Below are positions 1 through 8,585 of a stretch of DNA of 64,000 nt, piece after piece. This DNA comes from an uncultured Psychromonas sp. (lineage in GTDB: Bacteria; Pseudomonadota; Gammaproteobacteria; Enterobacterales; Psychromonadaceae). How positions within the stretch are numbered: position 1 is the stretch's first letter; each line of letters begins with the position of its first letter. The position numbers and the translations under genes were made by a program. The notes under the pieces are model-generated. The model did no database searches. It was given only the letters and a program-made list of their open reading frames with translations, and was not told where the DNA came from. Where the stretch lies: the NCBI RefSeq assembly GCF_947489755.1, contig NZ_CANLFB010000020.1, positions 1 to 64,000 on the forward strand, read 5' to 3'.

Positions 1-414
1 AAGTGATAGTCAAAGAGTAATAAAAATGTGCACTAGGGATTGGATGAATCTGATCAGCTAATTAGGCGGAATGGTATAAATCGTTTTATTGTTTAATTTA
101 GTTAAAGTTTTTTATGTCTATTTATTTAATGTAGGTAGTAACAATTATATATTTCCAAGCCATATTTTGATGAAAGATAGTTTGATTTCAATGAAAAGTA
201 TAAGTTAATAGGTGTCCTTATCGGGTACTGTTATGAGAAGTGCTTATGCTATCTCGATGTTGAACTTAAACTAGGCTTCTAATACGTTAAAATATTATGC
301 TTTTATGTATTAAATTTATACATTAATGTCAACTTTGACACTTTATATGATATTTGTATGGATCATTAGTTTGTTTTTGATAGCATTAATTACCCCTTTG
401 TAAGAGAGAATATA
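1..414. other. Non-coding region upstream of hemC
   Basis: AT-rich sequence with no convincing reading frame on either strand. The only structure I can support is a promoter-like pair near the 3' end, listed separately. In many gammaproteobacteria cyaA lies divergently upstream of hemC, but no part of cyaA is recognisable here. Confidence 0.5.
335..362 (+). promoter_or_regulatory. Candidate sigma70 promoter for hemCDXY
   Basis: A perfect -35 hexamer TTGACA (335-340) is followed after 16 bp by TATGGA (357-362), a weak -10. It lies about 50 bp upstream of the hemC start. The -35 is seen directly; use as a promoter is inferred. Confidence 0.4.
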
Positions 415-1341
415 ATGTCTAAAAAAATAATCCGTATTGCAACTCGTCATAGCCCTTTAGCGATGTGGCAAGCTCATTTTGTTAAAGCTGAGTTAATGAA
501 GCACCATAAAGATTTAACTGTTGAATTATTACCAATGAAAACAAAAGGCGATATTCTTTTAGATACTCCTTTAGCAAAGGTGGGTGGTAAAGGTTTATTT
601 GTTAAAGAACTAGAAGTTGCTATCTTAGAAAAGCGTGCTGATATAGCTGTTCATTCGATGAAAGATGTACCGGTAGAATTTCCTGAAGGTTTAGGGTTAA
701 GTATTATTTGTGAACGTGAAGATCCCCGTGATGCCTTTGTTTCTAATCACTTTAAACAATTAGCTGATCTACCTGAAGGTGCAGTTGTTGGTACTTGTAG
801 TTTAAGACGTCAATGTCAAATCAGTGAATTACGACCAGATATAAAAATTAAAGACTTACGTGGAAATGTTAATACACGTTTACGTAAATTAGATGATGGT
901 GAATATGATGCGATTATTCTTGCTGCCGCAGGTTTAATTCGTCTAGAGATGGAATCTCGTATTGCTAGTTTTATTGAACCAGAAGTAAGTTTACCTGCAG
1001 TAGGTCAAGGTGCTGTCGGTATTGAGTGTCGACTAGATGATGCTGAAACTATTGCTTTACTTGCTCCTTTAGAACATCGTGAAACACGTGTTCGAGTAAC
1101 AGCTGAGCGCGCTATGAATTTAGCACTTGAAGGTGGTTGCCAAGTCCCTATCGGTAGTTTTGCTTTAATGAATGGCGATCAACTATTTCTGCGTGGGTTA
1201 GTGGGTAGTGTTGATGGTACTAATATCATTAGAAAAGAATTAACGGGTCATGTTGATCAAGCTCATGAGCTAGGTGAAACATTAGCACAGCAGTTATTAG
1301 ATGCTGGAGCGAAAGAAATTTTAAGTGAAGTTTATAAGTGA
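415..1341 (+). CDS. hemC: Hydroxymethylbilane synthase (porphobilinogen deaminase)
   Basis: Cytoplasmic enzyme of tetrapyrrole synthesis. It condenses four porphobilinogens into hydroxymethylbilane, the substrate of HemD encoded next. The 308-residue length matches the family. The dipyrromethane cofactor cysteine is Cys242 in GGCQVPIGS, and the catalytic aspartate is Asp84 in HSMKDVP. The family segment GTCSLRRQ is present at about 126-133. An AAGAGAG ribosome-binding site precedes the ATG. First gene of a hemCDXY operon; the stop overlaps the hemD start by four bases, implying translational coupling. Nothing unusual seen. Confidence 0.97.
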   Translation: MSKKIIRIATRHSPLAMWQAHFVKAELMKHHKDLTVELLPMKTKGDILLDTPLAKVGGKGLFVKELEVAILEKRADIAVHSMKDVPVEFPEGLGLSIICEREDPRDAFVSNHFKQLADLPEGAVVGTCSLRRQCQISELRPDIKIKDLRGNVNTRLRKLDDGEYDAIILAAAGLIRLEMESRIASFIEPEVSLPAVGQGAVGIECRLDDAETIALLAPLEHRETRVRVTAERAMNLALEGGCQVPIGSFALMNGDQLFLRGLVGSVDGTNIIRKELTGHVDQAHELGETLAQQLLDAGAKEILSEVYK

Positions 1342-2090
1342 TAATTGAACCACGTTTATTAGTGACTCGTTTTGCCCCTCATGCAGAGCGACTTGCTAAT
1401 AGTTTAAATGATATTGGTTTTTTTTCTCTTGCGCAGCCACTATTAACGGTGACCGCATTAGATGATGCTAAAACACTTAATACATTTTTATCTGGTTATT
1501 ATGACTATGTTATCGCAGTAAGTGGTAATGCAGTTAAGTATGCTCAACAGCAGATAAATATTAATTGGCCTGAAGCTTGTTATTTTGCAGTAGGTCAATC
1601 TACGCAAAATATACTTAGCGAAGTCACTGGTCAGCGTGTTTTGTGCCCTTTTACTCGATTTGATAGTGAGGGGTTGCTTGAACTTGATGAGCTTAAATCA
1701 ATTAAAACTAAACGTATTTTAATTTTACGTGGTGAAGGGGGGCGAGATTTACTCGAAACGACATTAATTGAGCGTGGTGCAAAAGTTGATTTCTTTCAAA
1801 CATATAAACGTATTAAGATTGATCTTAACGGTCACGAATTAGTTAATAATTGGCAACAAGCGTCTATAAATGGTGCTATTATCAGCAGTGTGGAAATTTT
1901 AAATCAACTCTTTAGTCTTGTACCAAAGGATTATACAAGCTGGATATGCGACTTAATATTTTATGTCCCAAGTGAACGTGTAGCCAATCAGGCTTCACTG
2001 TTAGGTGCTCAGCATATTGTGTTGTTACCAAGCTTACATACAGATCAAATTGTGGAATTTTTTAAAGTAAATAATGGCACCTGTATATAG
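1338..2090 (+). CDS. hemD: Uroporphyrinogen-III synthase
   Basis: Cyclises hydroxymethylbilane with inversion of ring D to uroporphyrinogen III, the branch point to haem and sirohaem (needed by NirB at 8.6 kb). The 250-residue protein has the low-conservation two-lobed HemD pattern: an N-terminal [13 protein letters not shown] segment, [10 protein letters not shown] in the first lobe and [13 protein letters not shown] at the hinge. It starts with GTG inside the GTGA overlap with the hemC stop. Identification rests on position between hemC and hemX as well as these motifs. Confidence 0.93.
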   Translation: MIIEPRLLVTRFAPHAERLANSLNDIGFFSLAQPLLTVTALDDAKTLNTFLSGYYDYVIAVSGNAVKYAQQQININWPEACYFAVGQSTQNILSEVTGQRVLCPFTRFDSEGLLELDELKSIKTKRILILRGEGGRDLLETTLIERGAKVDFFQTYKRIKIDLNGHELVNNWQQASINGAIISSVEILNQLFSLVPKDYTSWICDLIFYVPSERVANQASLLGAQHIVLLPSLHTDQIVEFFKVNNGTCI

Positions 2091-2114
2091 CCCATTAGTT
2101 TAAATAGGAATGTT

Positions 2115-3242
2115 ATGACTGATACTAATACTGAAACTCAAAATACATCAACATCTGAATCTGAAGATGTTGTTAATAAGAAACGCAAAAAATCTTCTCG
2201 GCTATTAGCCATTATTGCTCTGATTTTTATTATTTTACTGTTATGTATTATAGGGTATGGCTTTTATTTCTATAAAAATAATGTGACGACTAATACTGCT
2301 TATCAGCAAAAAATTGAAACTTTAGCGAACAAGTTAGAATCTCAAGTTGCACAACAAAATAACCAATTTCAACAAAGTAAATCATTGAACGATAAGTTCA
2401 AAACACAAATTGAACAACTTAACATTCAGTTATTAGATGCTCAAAATAAAAGCAAATTATACAGTTCTGATATGCAAGCTCTCCAGCGTAGTGTTGCAGA
2501 AACTAATATTCGCCATCCAAGTGACTGGATTTTATCTGAAGTTGAATATTTAATTAATTTGTCAGGTCGAAAGCTATGGTTAGAGCATGATTTAAAATCA
2601 ACGATTGATTTATTAAGTACTGCTGATAAACGTATTGTTGAAATGGGCGACCCTAGTTTAAATCCTTTACGTCGCGCATTACTTGAAGATATTAATATGC
2701 TTGAAGCATTGCCTCAACGTGATGTTGATGGTGTTATTTTGGCATTATCTAGTTTAGAACGTAATATTGATAAGCTAGTGGTAGCGGGATTAGAAGTGCC
2801 TGAAATTAAACAGGCTAAAGATAAAAAAGTTTCTGGGGATGTTGCTGATTGGGAAGCGAATGTCGATAAATCTTGGAATTCATTTATTGAAAGCTTTATC
2901 GTTATTTCTCATCGAGATAAACCTGTTGAAGCTTTATTATCACCTGAACAATCTTGGTACTTAAAAGAAAACTTAAGAAATGCATTATCGAAAGCTGAAT
3001 TTGCCGTGTATAGAGAACAGCAAGATATTTATGATCTTGCATTACAGAATGCATTGAAATTGGTAGCTCTTTATTACGATATGGAAGATAAAAGAACTCA
3101 GCAATTTTATACCTCAGTAAAAAGATTAAGTAAGCAAAATGTATCAATTGATTACCCTGATCAATTCAAAAGTGCGCCTTTACTTTCTAGCATTCTTAAA
3201 CAACGCATTAGCAAGTCATTTACTATTGAAAATGCGGAGTAA
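2115..3242 (+). CDS. hemX: HemX-family membrane protein
   Basis: 375 residues in the HemX/DUF513 family, historically annotated as uroporphyrin-III C-methyltransferase without good evidence for that activity. The N-terminus is charged and cytoplasmic (about 1-30), followed by one membrane segment (about 31-52), a coiled coil rich in Gln/Lys (about 60-115) and a large helical domain with the family pattern DWILSEVEYLINL. Likely a single-pass inner-membrane protein facing the periplasm. It lies 24 bp after hemD and 5 bp before hemY. Its precise function is not established. Confidence 0.9.
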   Translation: MTDTNTETQNTSTSESEDVVNKKRKKSSRLLAIIALIFIILLLCIIGYGFYFYKNNVTTNTAYQQKIETLANKLESQVAQQNNQFQQSKSLNDKFKTQIEQLNIQLLDAQNKSKLYSSDMQALQRSVAETNIRHPSDWILSEVEYLINLSGRKLWLEHDLKSTIDLLSTADKRIVEMGDPSLNPLRRALLEDINMLEALPQRDVDGVILALSSLERNIDKLVVAGLEVPEIKQAKDKKVSGDVADWEANVDKSWNSFIESFIVISHRDKPVEALLSPEQSWYLKENLRNALSKAEFAVYREQQDIYDLALQNALKLVALYYDMEDKRTQQFYTSVKRLSKQNVSIDYPDQFKSAPLLSSILKQRISKSFTIENAE

Positions 3243-3247
3243 CGATT

Positions 3248-4429
3248 ATGATTGGACTTTTAATTATTGTTATATTTTTACTTACAGGATTGATTTTTGC
3301 ACCGGAGTTAAGTGCGCATAAAGGTTATATTCTAGTTTCATTTGATAGTTATACTACTTATGAAACAACGATTATTAATGCTGCTTTTATCGCAATCTTA
3401 TTCTATTTTCTATTATTAGTTGTAGAATGGATATTACGTAAACTGCTATCTATGAGTAGCGTCACTCGTGGTTGGTTTGGACAGCGTAAAACCCGTAAAG
3501 CACAAAAGAATAGTTTATTAGGTATGCTTGCCCTATTAGAGGGAAATACTAAACAAGCACAAAAATTATTATCTAAATCAGCTGATCGTAGTGAGTCTCC
3601 TGCATTAACTTATATTGCGGCTGCACGTGCCTCACATAAAAATGGTGAATTTAATAAACGTGATGATTACTTGCAATTAGCAAATGAAAATCCAGGTTGT
3701 AAATTAGCTGTTGGATTAGTATGGGCTGAACTGCAAATTGATGCTAAACAGTATGAAAATGCATTAGCGACCATGACTGAATTAGATCAACGATTCCCTA
3801 AAAACAAGCAAATATTACAACACTATTTAACGCTTTATCCTGCAATTAATGAATGGCGTAAACTAATTTCTCTACTTAATACGCAACGTAAATTGACTGG
3901 TTTAAATGAACAGGAGTTTGCAGATCTAGAGCTTTACGCTCACCAACAACTATTCCAAAAGTTAGCATCTGAAAGCGGACAATTACTCAATGACTATTGG
4001 TATAAAGATGTTGCTCGTTGGATGCGTAAAGAATTGTCTTATCAGCAAGCGGTGTTGGAAGCTTTTGTTGATAACGGCCATGGTAAGTTAGCTCAAGAAT
4101 TTTTACTGGATAAGTTACAGCGCCAATTTTCATTACCATTGCTACCTTATCTTCAAAAAATAAAAGTAACGGATTATTATCCTATTATTACTTTTCTGGA
4201 AAAGCAGTTAAAAAAATCAACACATGCGGATTATATTAATCAAGCATTGGCACATTTAAAGCTAAAAGAGGGCAATCAAGATGCTGCTATTAAGCACCTT
4301 ACCGAAAGCCTTAAAACATTACCTAATGTTGCTGACTACCAGTTATTGGCTTCTCTATTAGAGCAGCAAGATAAGCTTGAAGAAGCGAACTTATATTACC
4401 GTGAAGGTTTGGCATTTGCGGCAAAATAA
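3248..4429 (+). CDS. hemY: HemY-family TPR membrane protein
   Basis: 393 residues. Two N-terminal membrane segments (about 1-20 and 43-62) are followed by a long soluble helical region with TPR-like repeats, for example LLGMLALLEGNTKQAQKLL and a C-terminal unit with QLLASLLEQQDKLEEANL. This is the proteobacterial HemY_N/TPR protein, unrelated to Bacillus HemY protoporphyrinogen oxidase. It is the last gene of the hem operon, placed 5 bp after hemX and followed by a strong terminator. Role in haem synthesis is inferred from constant gene association. Confidence 0.92.
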   Translation: MIGLLIIVIFLLTGLIFAPELSAHKGYILVSFDSYTTYETTIINAAFIAILFYFLLLVVEWILRKLLSMSSVTRGWFGQRKTRKAQKNSLLGMLALLEGNTKQAQKLLSKSADRSESPALTYIAAARASHKNGEFNKRDDYLQLANENPGCKLAVGLVWAELQIDAKQYENALATMTELDQRFPKNKQILQHYLTLYPAINEWRKLISLLNTQRKLTGLNEQEFADLELYAHQQLFQKLASESGQLLNDYWYKDVARWMRKELSYQQAVLEAFVDNGHGKLAQEFLLDKLQRQFSLPLLPYLQKIKVTDYYPIITFLEKQLKKSTHADYINQALAHLKLKEGNQDAAIKHLTESLKTLPNVADYQLLASLLEQQDKLEEANLYYREGLAFAAK

Positions 4430-4456
4430 GTCTGCTGCTTAAAATGGTTTAATTTA

Positions 4457-4483
4457 AAAGGTAAGTTTCGACTTACCTTTTTT
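4457..4483 (+). terminator. Rho-independent terminator of the hem operon
   Basis: A perfect 10-bp stem AAAGGTAAGT / ACTTACCTTT with a TTCG tetraloop (4467-4470) continues into a run of T. It begins 28 bp after the hemY stop. Confidence 0.9.
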
Positions 4484-4762
4484 GTATTTGATATATAGTC
4501 AGTAATCTACAGTTCATATTGTCTAGGCTAATGAGCCAATTAAACTCTCACTAATACTCTTCTAAATAATTTTATAATGAGACTAATTACAATCAATAGT
4601 CGAGCTATCGTTCTGTTTAAAAGTCCTTTTCTTGGTGATAAGTTTTACAAAGGGAACAATCTCTTTTCTTAATTTATGCCTTAAATTAAATTGTTTCTTC
4701 TGTGCAAAACTTAAACCACATACTTAATTGAATTACTATTATTTCTGATAGCCCATTAATTT
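4484..4762. other. AT-rich intergenic region before the Zur-like site
   Basis: Between the hem terminator and the next operator I see no gene, RNA or repeat. The 3' end presumably carries the promoter for the following permease. A -10-like TATACT (4770-4775) sits inside the adjoining palindrome, but no clear -35 is visible. Confidence 0.4.
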
Positions 4763-4785
4763 AAGATGTTATACTGTAACATCTT
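4763..4785. promoter_or_regulatory. Zur-box-like palindrome
   Basis: AAGATGTTA and TAACATCTT form 9-bp arms around a 5-bp centre. The core closely fits the gammaproteobacterial Zur consensus ATGTTATA-N-TATAACAT (from memory). A -10-like TATACT lies inside it, so bound repressor would occlude RNA polymerase. It also contains an upstream ATG (4766) of the following frame, arguing that translation really starts at 4805. Zinc control is inferred. Confidence 0.65.
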
Positions 4786-4804
4786 TAAATTAATTGGTTT
4801 TTTT

Positions 4805-6814
4805 ATGTTACTTATTTTAAGCATTTTAGCCTTATTCTTAGGCCCTGTTACTTACCGACTATTACAACGACAACCTGGTTGGTTAGATCTATTAGATGCT
4901 TTTATATTTGTTAGCATATCTGGCCTTGTACTTTTCCATATTCTCCCTGAATTATTGTACGAAGGTGGCTTATTTGTGCTGGTCTTAACAGGCTTAGGTC
5001 TACTAACACCTTCTCTGATAGAAAAATACTTCCATAAAGCCGCTAATAAAGCCCATAACACAACCTTGTTTCTTGGTGTATTAGGCTTAGTACTACATGC
5101 TAGCCTTGATGGCACTGTGTTATTAACAAATCAAGCTGACCATACCGGATGGTTATTGGCGCTAGGTGTTCTATTACATCGTTTCCCCGTTGGTTTGACT
5201 ATCTGGTGGTTGTTACGCCCGCAATATGGTGTTGTTTTACCCTTTATTGTTTTAATTAGTATGGCAGCAGCGACTTTACTTGGCGCGTCTTATGCGGAGC
5301 TTTCTATGGCTCAATTAGATGGACAGCTACTTGCTTGGTTCCAAGCTTTTGTTATGGGATCTATTATGCATGTTGTCTTGCATCGACCTTATTTACAGCA
5401 TCATAAAAAGCATCAGCAAGGTAATACAAAAGAGCATAAATATGCTGCAGGTATTGGTAGCTTCTTCGGTTTAGTAGTTTTAGGGTTTGTATTGTTACCA
5501 CATTGGCTTGGCTATGTAGAACATAACCATGATCATGCCGCATCCAATGAACATGAAGCTCATCTTCTTGTTCAAGAGGTCGAACATGATGGTTCGCAGT
5601 TAGAACACTTTATTCATGATGCTGAAGAACATGCGCAAACAAATGAGTCTCAGCATATAGAAGAAGAGACAGGACATCATGAAGAGCTGCATACTGATGC
5701 AGTCCATGACGAACATGAGCATGAAGATGTACATCATAATCAAAGTATCGAAGAAAGCGAGGCGCTACATCAACAGCACAATACCGCATTAACGCTAGTT
5801 AACTTTGGCAAATTAGCCTTATACAGTGCACCTATGCTGTTATTTGCTTACCTGTTAAGTGGTTTAATGCATTACTTTAAACCAGTATTAAATGTGTTGC
5901 CTGCTCAAGGAAATAAAAGTCATTTTAAAGATGCCATCAAAGGTGTTTTATATGGACTTCCTTTACCTATTTGTTCACCTGTCGCGAGTAAAATGCATCA
6001 GCAATTATTAAACCTAGGAGCAAATCAAACTTTTGCGACCGCGTTCTTAATTGCCACTCCAATCATTGGTTTTGACGCTATTCTAATTTCTATCCCGTTA
6101 TTAGGTGAGCAATTAGTTTTATTGCGCATTGTATTTGCCGTTTTATTTGCTGTAATAATCGCATGGTTATTAGGGCGACACTTTAAGAATCCCATCTCTG
6201 CTGTTGTCGCACAAACTTGTCAGAGTGGACATACAACGTCACGTTTTATAACAGCGATAAAACAAGGTTATCAACATCAGTTAGATCATACTGCACCTTG
6301 GGTTATTTTTGGTTGGGCATTAGCGGCTACTTTATCCGCTACACCTGCTTGGGCTTTCTTTGAACAAGCCTTATGGCTACAAGTGTTAGTGATGGTGCTT
6401 ATCGCTTTCCCATTTGCATTATGCGCAACGGGAATGACACCTGTGATTGCAGTGATGTTAATAGCTGGTTTATCGCCAGGGGCGGCCATTGCTTGTTTGT
6501 TAATTGGGCCGAGTATTAGTTTAGATTTATTAAAACAATTAAAGCTTCAACAAGGTTACTTTGCCGCTTTTGCCTTTGCGATGGTGATGTTGGTGGCGGC
6601 TTTCTTAATTGGGCTGTCGTTTAATGAGTATATCGATGCTTTCCCATTACCATGGTTAGGTGAGTTAGAAGCTGACTTTTCTTGGTGGCATTTTGTTAGT
6701 TTGGCCGTTATTCTTGTTTTATATTTTGCTTCATTATTACGAAGAGGGGCGCGTGCGTTTATTGCGGAGTTATTACCTAAAAGTTTATTAGCACATCGTC
6801 ACCATCATCACTAA
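4805..6814 (+). CDS. ZIP-like / COG0701 permease fusion with His-rich loop
   Basis: About 669 residues from the ATG at 4805. The frame is open from 4766, but that ATG is inside the Zur-like palindrome. The N-terminal third has several membrane segments with ZIP-transporter-like motifs: FHILPEL near residue 45, HASLDG near 98 and LHRFPVG near 124. A loop of about 90 residues (roughly 238-328) is very rich in His, Glu and Asp and suited to binding Zn or another metal. The C-terminal half is a COG0701/DUF318 (ArsP_1-type) permease with the signature GLPLPICSPVAS and a paired membrane repeat. The protein ends in a His cluster. Likely an inner-membrane metal transporter. Substrate and direction are inferred from the motifs and the Zur-like site. 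The ribosome-binding site is weak. Confidence 0.75.
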   Translation: MLLILSILALFLGPVTYRLLQRQPGWLDLLDAFIFVSISGLVLFHILPELLYEGGLFVLVLTGLGLLTPSLIEKYFHKAANKAHNTTLFLGVLGLVLHASLDGTVLLTNQADHTGWLLALGVLLHRFPVGLTIWWLLRPQYGVVLPFIVLISMAAATLLGASYAELSMAQLDGQLLAWFQAFVMGSIMHVVLHRPYLQHHKKHQQGNTKEHKYAAGIGSFFGLVVLGFVLLPHWLGYVEHNHDHAASNEHEAHLLVQEVEHDGSQLEHFIHDAEEHAQTNESQHIEEETGHHEELHTDAVHDEHEHEDVHHNQSIEESEALHQQHNTALTLVNFGKLALYSAPMLLFAYLLSGLMHYFKPVLNVLPAQGNKSHFKDAIKGVLYGLPLPICSPVASKMHQQLLNLGANQTFATAFLIATPIIGFDAILISIPLLGEQLVLLRIVFAVLFAVIIAWLLGRHFKNPISAVVAQTCQSGHTTSRFITAIKQGYQHQLDHTAPWVIFGWALAATLSATPAWAFFEQALWLQVLVMVLIAFPFALCATGMTPVIAVMLIAGLSPGAAIACLLIGPSISLDLLKQLKLQQGYFAAFAFAMVMLVAAFLIGLSFNEYIDAFPLPWLGELEADFSWWHFVSLAVILVLYFASLLRRGARAFIAELLPKSLLAHRHHHH

Positions 6815-6866
6815 AAAAGATTAAAAGTCCGCTAATCATATTGTTATGGCTAGCGTACAGGCATTA

Positions 6867-7223
6867 TTAAGCAAATCTTTTATCTAGATAGCTAACAATG
6901 TCTGATGACTCATACATCCAAGTAACCGTGTTATTTTCTTCTATACGTAAACAAGGGACTTTTACGTGACCGCCTTGCTCAGCTAGCACTTTTTTATGTT
7001 CTGGTTGTTTTGCATCGACTAATTCAATATTTAGTGCGTTACGGCGTATAGCACGTCGAACCTTGACGCAAAAAGGACAAGCAGCAAATTGGTATAATTG
7101 TAGGTTCTTTGTTTCTTGGTCAACTTGTTGTTGTAAATCGTCTTTGCGTTTTGCTTTCTTAGGTGCAAAAATAAAGTTTAACACTAAAATTAAACGGCCT
7201 AATAGCCAGCGAATTATTTTCAT
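6867..7223 (-). CDS. Glutaredoxin-like protein with N-terminal membrane segment
   Basis: 118 residues. A hydrophobic N-terminus (about 5-20) precedes a basic stretch and a thioredoxin-fold glutaredoxin/GST-N domain. The dithiol motif CPFC is at 49-52 and the cis-proline is in KVPCLR (Pro90). The domain ends in the glutathione-binding-like YESSDIVSYL. Probably a membrane-anchored thiol oxidoreductase. It is divergently transcribed from the DUF1289 gene at 7322 with about 98 bp between them. Substrate unknown. Confidence 0.85.
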   Translation of the reverse strand: MKIIRWLLGRLILVLNFIFAPKKAKRKDDLQQQVDQETKNLQLYQFAACPFCVKVRRAIRRNALNIELVDAKQPEHKKVLAEQGGHVKVPCLRIEENNTVTWMYESSDIVSYLDKRFA

Positions 7224-7321
7224 TTTTTTCTCTTTGTAATTGACTGTGAGAGTAAAATTGTAACCGATCCAAGAGGTTCATAAAAGATGATTACCCCTCG
7301 AATACTAATTAAGGAAGATAA

Positions 7322-7513
7322 ATGAGTACTCCTGCTTCTCCATGCGTTTCAAGTTGTTGTTTAAATGAAGAAGATATTTGTTTAGGCTGTTTTCGTAGTT
7401 TGACTGAAATCACCGGTTGGTCACAAGCATCAGACTCAGGTAAACAAGATATTATTGCTAATACAAAAATACGGCGTGAGAAGATTAAAGCCTCTCACTC
7501 ATGTCCATCATAG
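7322..7513 (+). CDS. DUF1289 small cysteine-rich protein
   Basis: 63 residues, usual length for DUF1289. Characteristic cysteines are C8, C12/C13, C20 and C23 in the pattern PCVSSCC...ICLGCFR followed by a TEITGW segment. It is probably a small iron-sulfur or zinc protein of unknown role. An AAGGAAG ribosome-binding site precedes the ATG. It lies 18 bp before the YeeZ-like gene, so the two are likely cotranscribed. A second DUF1289 protein is at 34768-34983. Confidence 0.85.
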   Translation: MSTPASPCVSSCCLNEEDICLGCFRSLTEITGWSQASDSGKQDIIANTKIRREKIKASHSCPS

Positions 7514-7531
7514 TTAACATTTAAATAGGTT

Positions 7532-8329
7532 ATGAGTATGAATCAGAATGATACGGTCAGTATATTAGGCAGTGGTTGGCTAGGTTTACCATTAGCGAGT
7601 AGTTTACAGCTTGCTGGGAAAACAGTGCATTTATCAACTCGAACGGCAAGCAAAGCGAAACAGTTAACAGATTTGAATTTTAAATCCTATATTGTTGATA
7701 TAGAAAGAGGCTTAGACAGTTTAAATAACGTCGAAGACTTTTTACAAGCGAATACGCTTGTTATCAATATTACGAGTAAGTCATTATCCGCATTCCAAGA
7801 CCTTGTAACTGTCATTGAAAAAAGTCCTATTGCACACGTTTTATTTATTAGTTCTACTTCGGTTTATAGTAATCACCAAGGAATATGTAAAGAAAGTGAC
7901 ACCTTAGAAACTGAAACTAATTTACGTAAAATAGAAAAGTTATTTACAGAGAATACACACTTTGACTGTTCAGTTATTCGCTTCGCTGGCTTAATCGGAC
8001 GTAAACGTCATCCCGGTAGATTTTTTGCCGGAGGCAAGCGTATTAAAGATGGTCATGCTAAGGTGAACCTAATTCATCAACTTGACTGCATTAAATTAAT
8101 TGAAGCTATTTTACAACAACAAGCATGGGGTGATGTGTTTAATGGTTGTGCTGATAATCATCCCACTAAACAGTCATATTATACCAAAATGGCATTATCA
8201 TTAGGATATCCAGAACCTGAATGCCTTATTACAGAGCCAAGTGCCTCTAAAATAGTGTGTAATGAAAAAATAAAAACGCAGTTAGGTTATCAATTTATTT
8301 ATCCTGATATATGTAATATCGTCTGTTAA
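7532..8329 (+). CDS. YeeZ-like NAD(P)-dependent sugar epimerase/dehydratase family protein
   Basis: 265-residue short-chain dehydrogenase-like protein. The Rossmann signature is GSGWLG (13-18), and SSTSVY (107-112) supplies the active-site Ser/Tyr region. This resembles E. coli YeeZ (extended SDR superfamily). Substrate unknown. An internal ATG two codons later (7538) is an equally possible start. Likely cotranscribed with the DUF1289 gene just upstream. Confidence 0.8.
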   Translation: MSMNQNDTVSILGSGWLGLPLASSLQLAGKTVHLSTRTASKAKQLTDLNFKSYIVDIERGLDSLNNVEDFLQANTLVINITSKSLSAFQDLVTVIEKSPIAHVLFISSTSVYSNHQGICKESDTLETETNLRKIEKLFTENTHFDCSVIRFAGLIGRKRHPGRFFAGGKRIKDGHAKVNLIHQLDCIKLIEAILQQQAWGDVFNGCADNHPTKQSYYTKMALSLGYPEPECLITEPSASKIVCNEKIKTQLGYQFIYPDICNIVC

Positions 8330-8506
8330 CTTCATTTCTTTTGATTCGCAAATAACCCCTTCTTATGCACGCTGTATTAACAATGCAATTAATACAGCTA
8401 ACCACCTATATGACTTATCCCATACCACAAAAAGACCATAGTTAAAGTAAGGGCTATAACATTTATTAAAATAAATGCACTTATTTTAAGCGTTATGTGA
8501 TTTCTA

Positions 8507-8520
8507 TTGATATCTATCAA
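8507..8520. promoter_or_regulatory. Perfect FNR box upstream of nirB
   Basis: TTGAT-ATCT-ATCAA matches the FNR consensus TTGAT-N4-ATCAA exactly. The centre is about 72 bp upstream of the nirB ATG. A -10-like TATCTT (8542-8547) is at the distance expected for class II FNR activation. This fits anaerobic induction of the nitrite reductase. I could not identify clear NarL/NarP heptamers. Confidence 0.8.
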
Positions 8521-8585
8521 GTTCTGTTTACAAGGGTAGGTTATCTTTCACCTGAATTTAGTTTTAGCTGGTGGAAGAGGAAATT

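Noticed and set aside
4766-4804. Longer N-terminus of the permease gene
   Set aside because: The first ATG lies inside the operator-like palindrome and promoter -10; the ATG at 4805 is more sensible.
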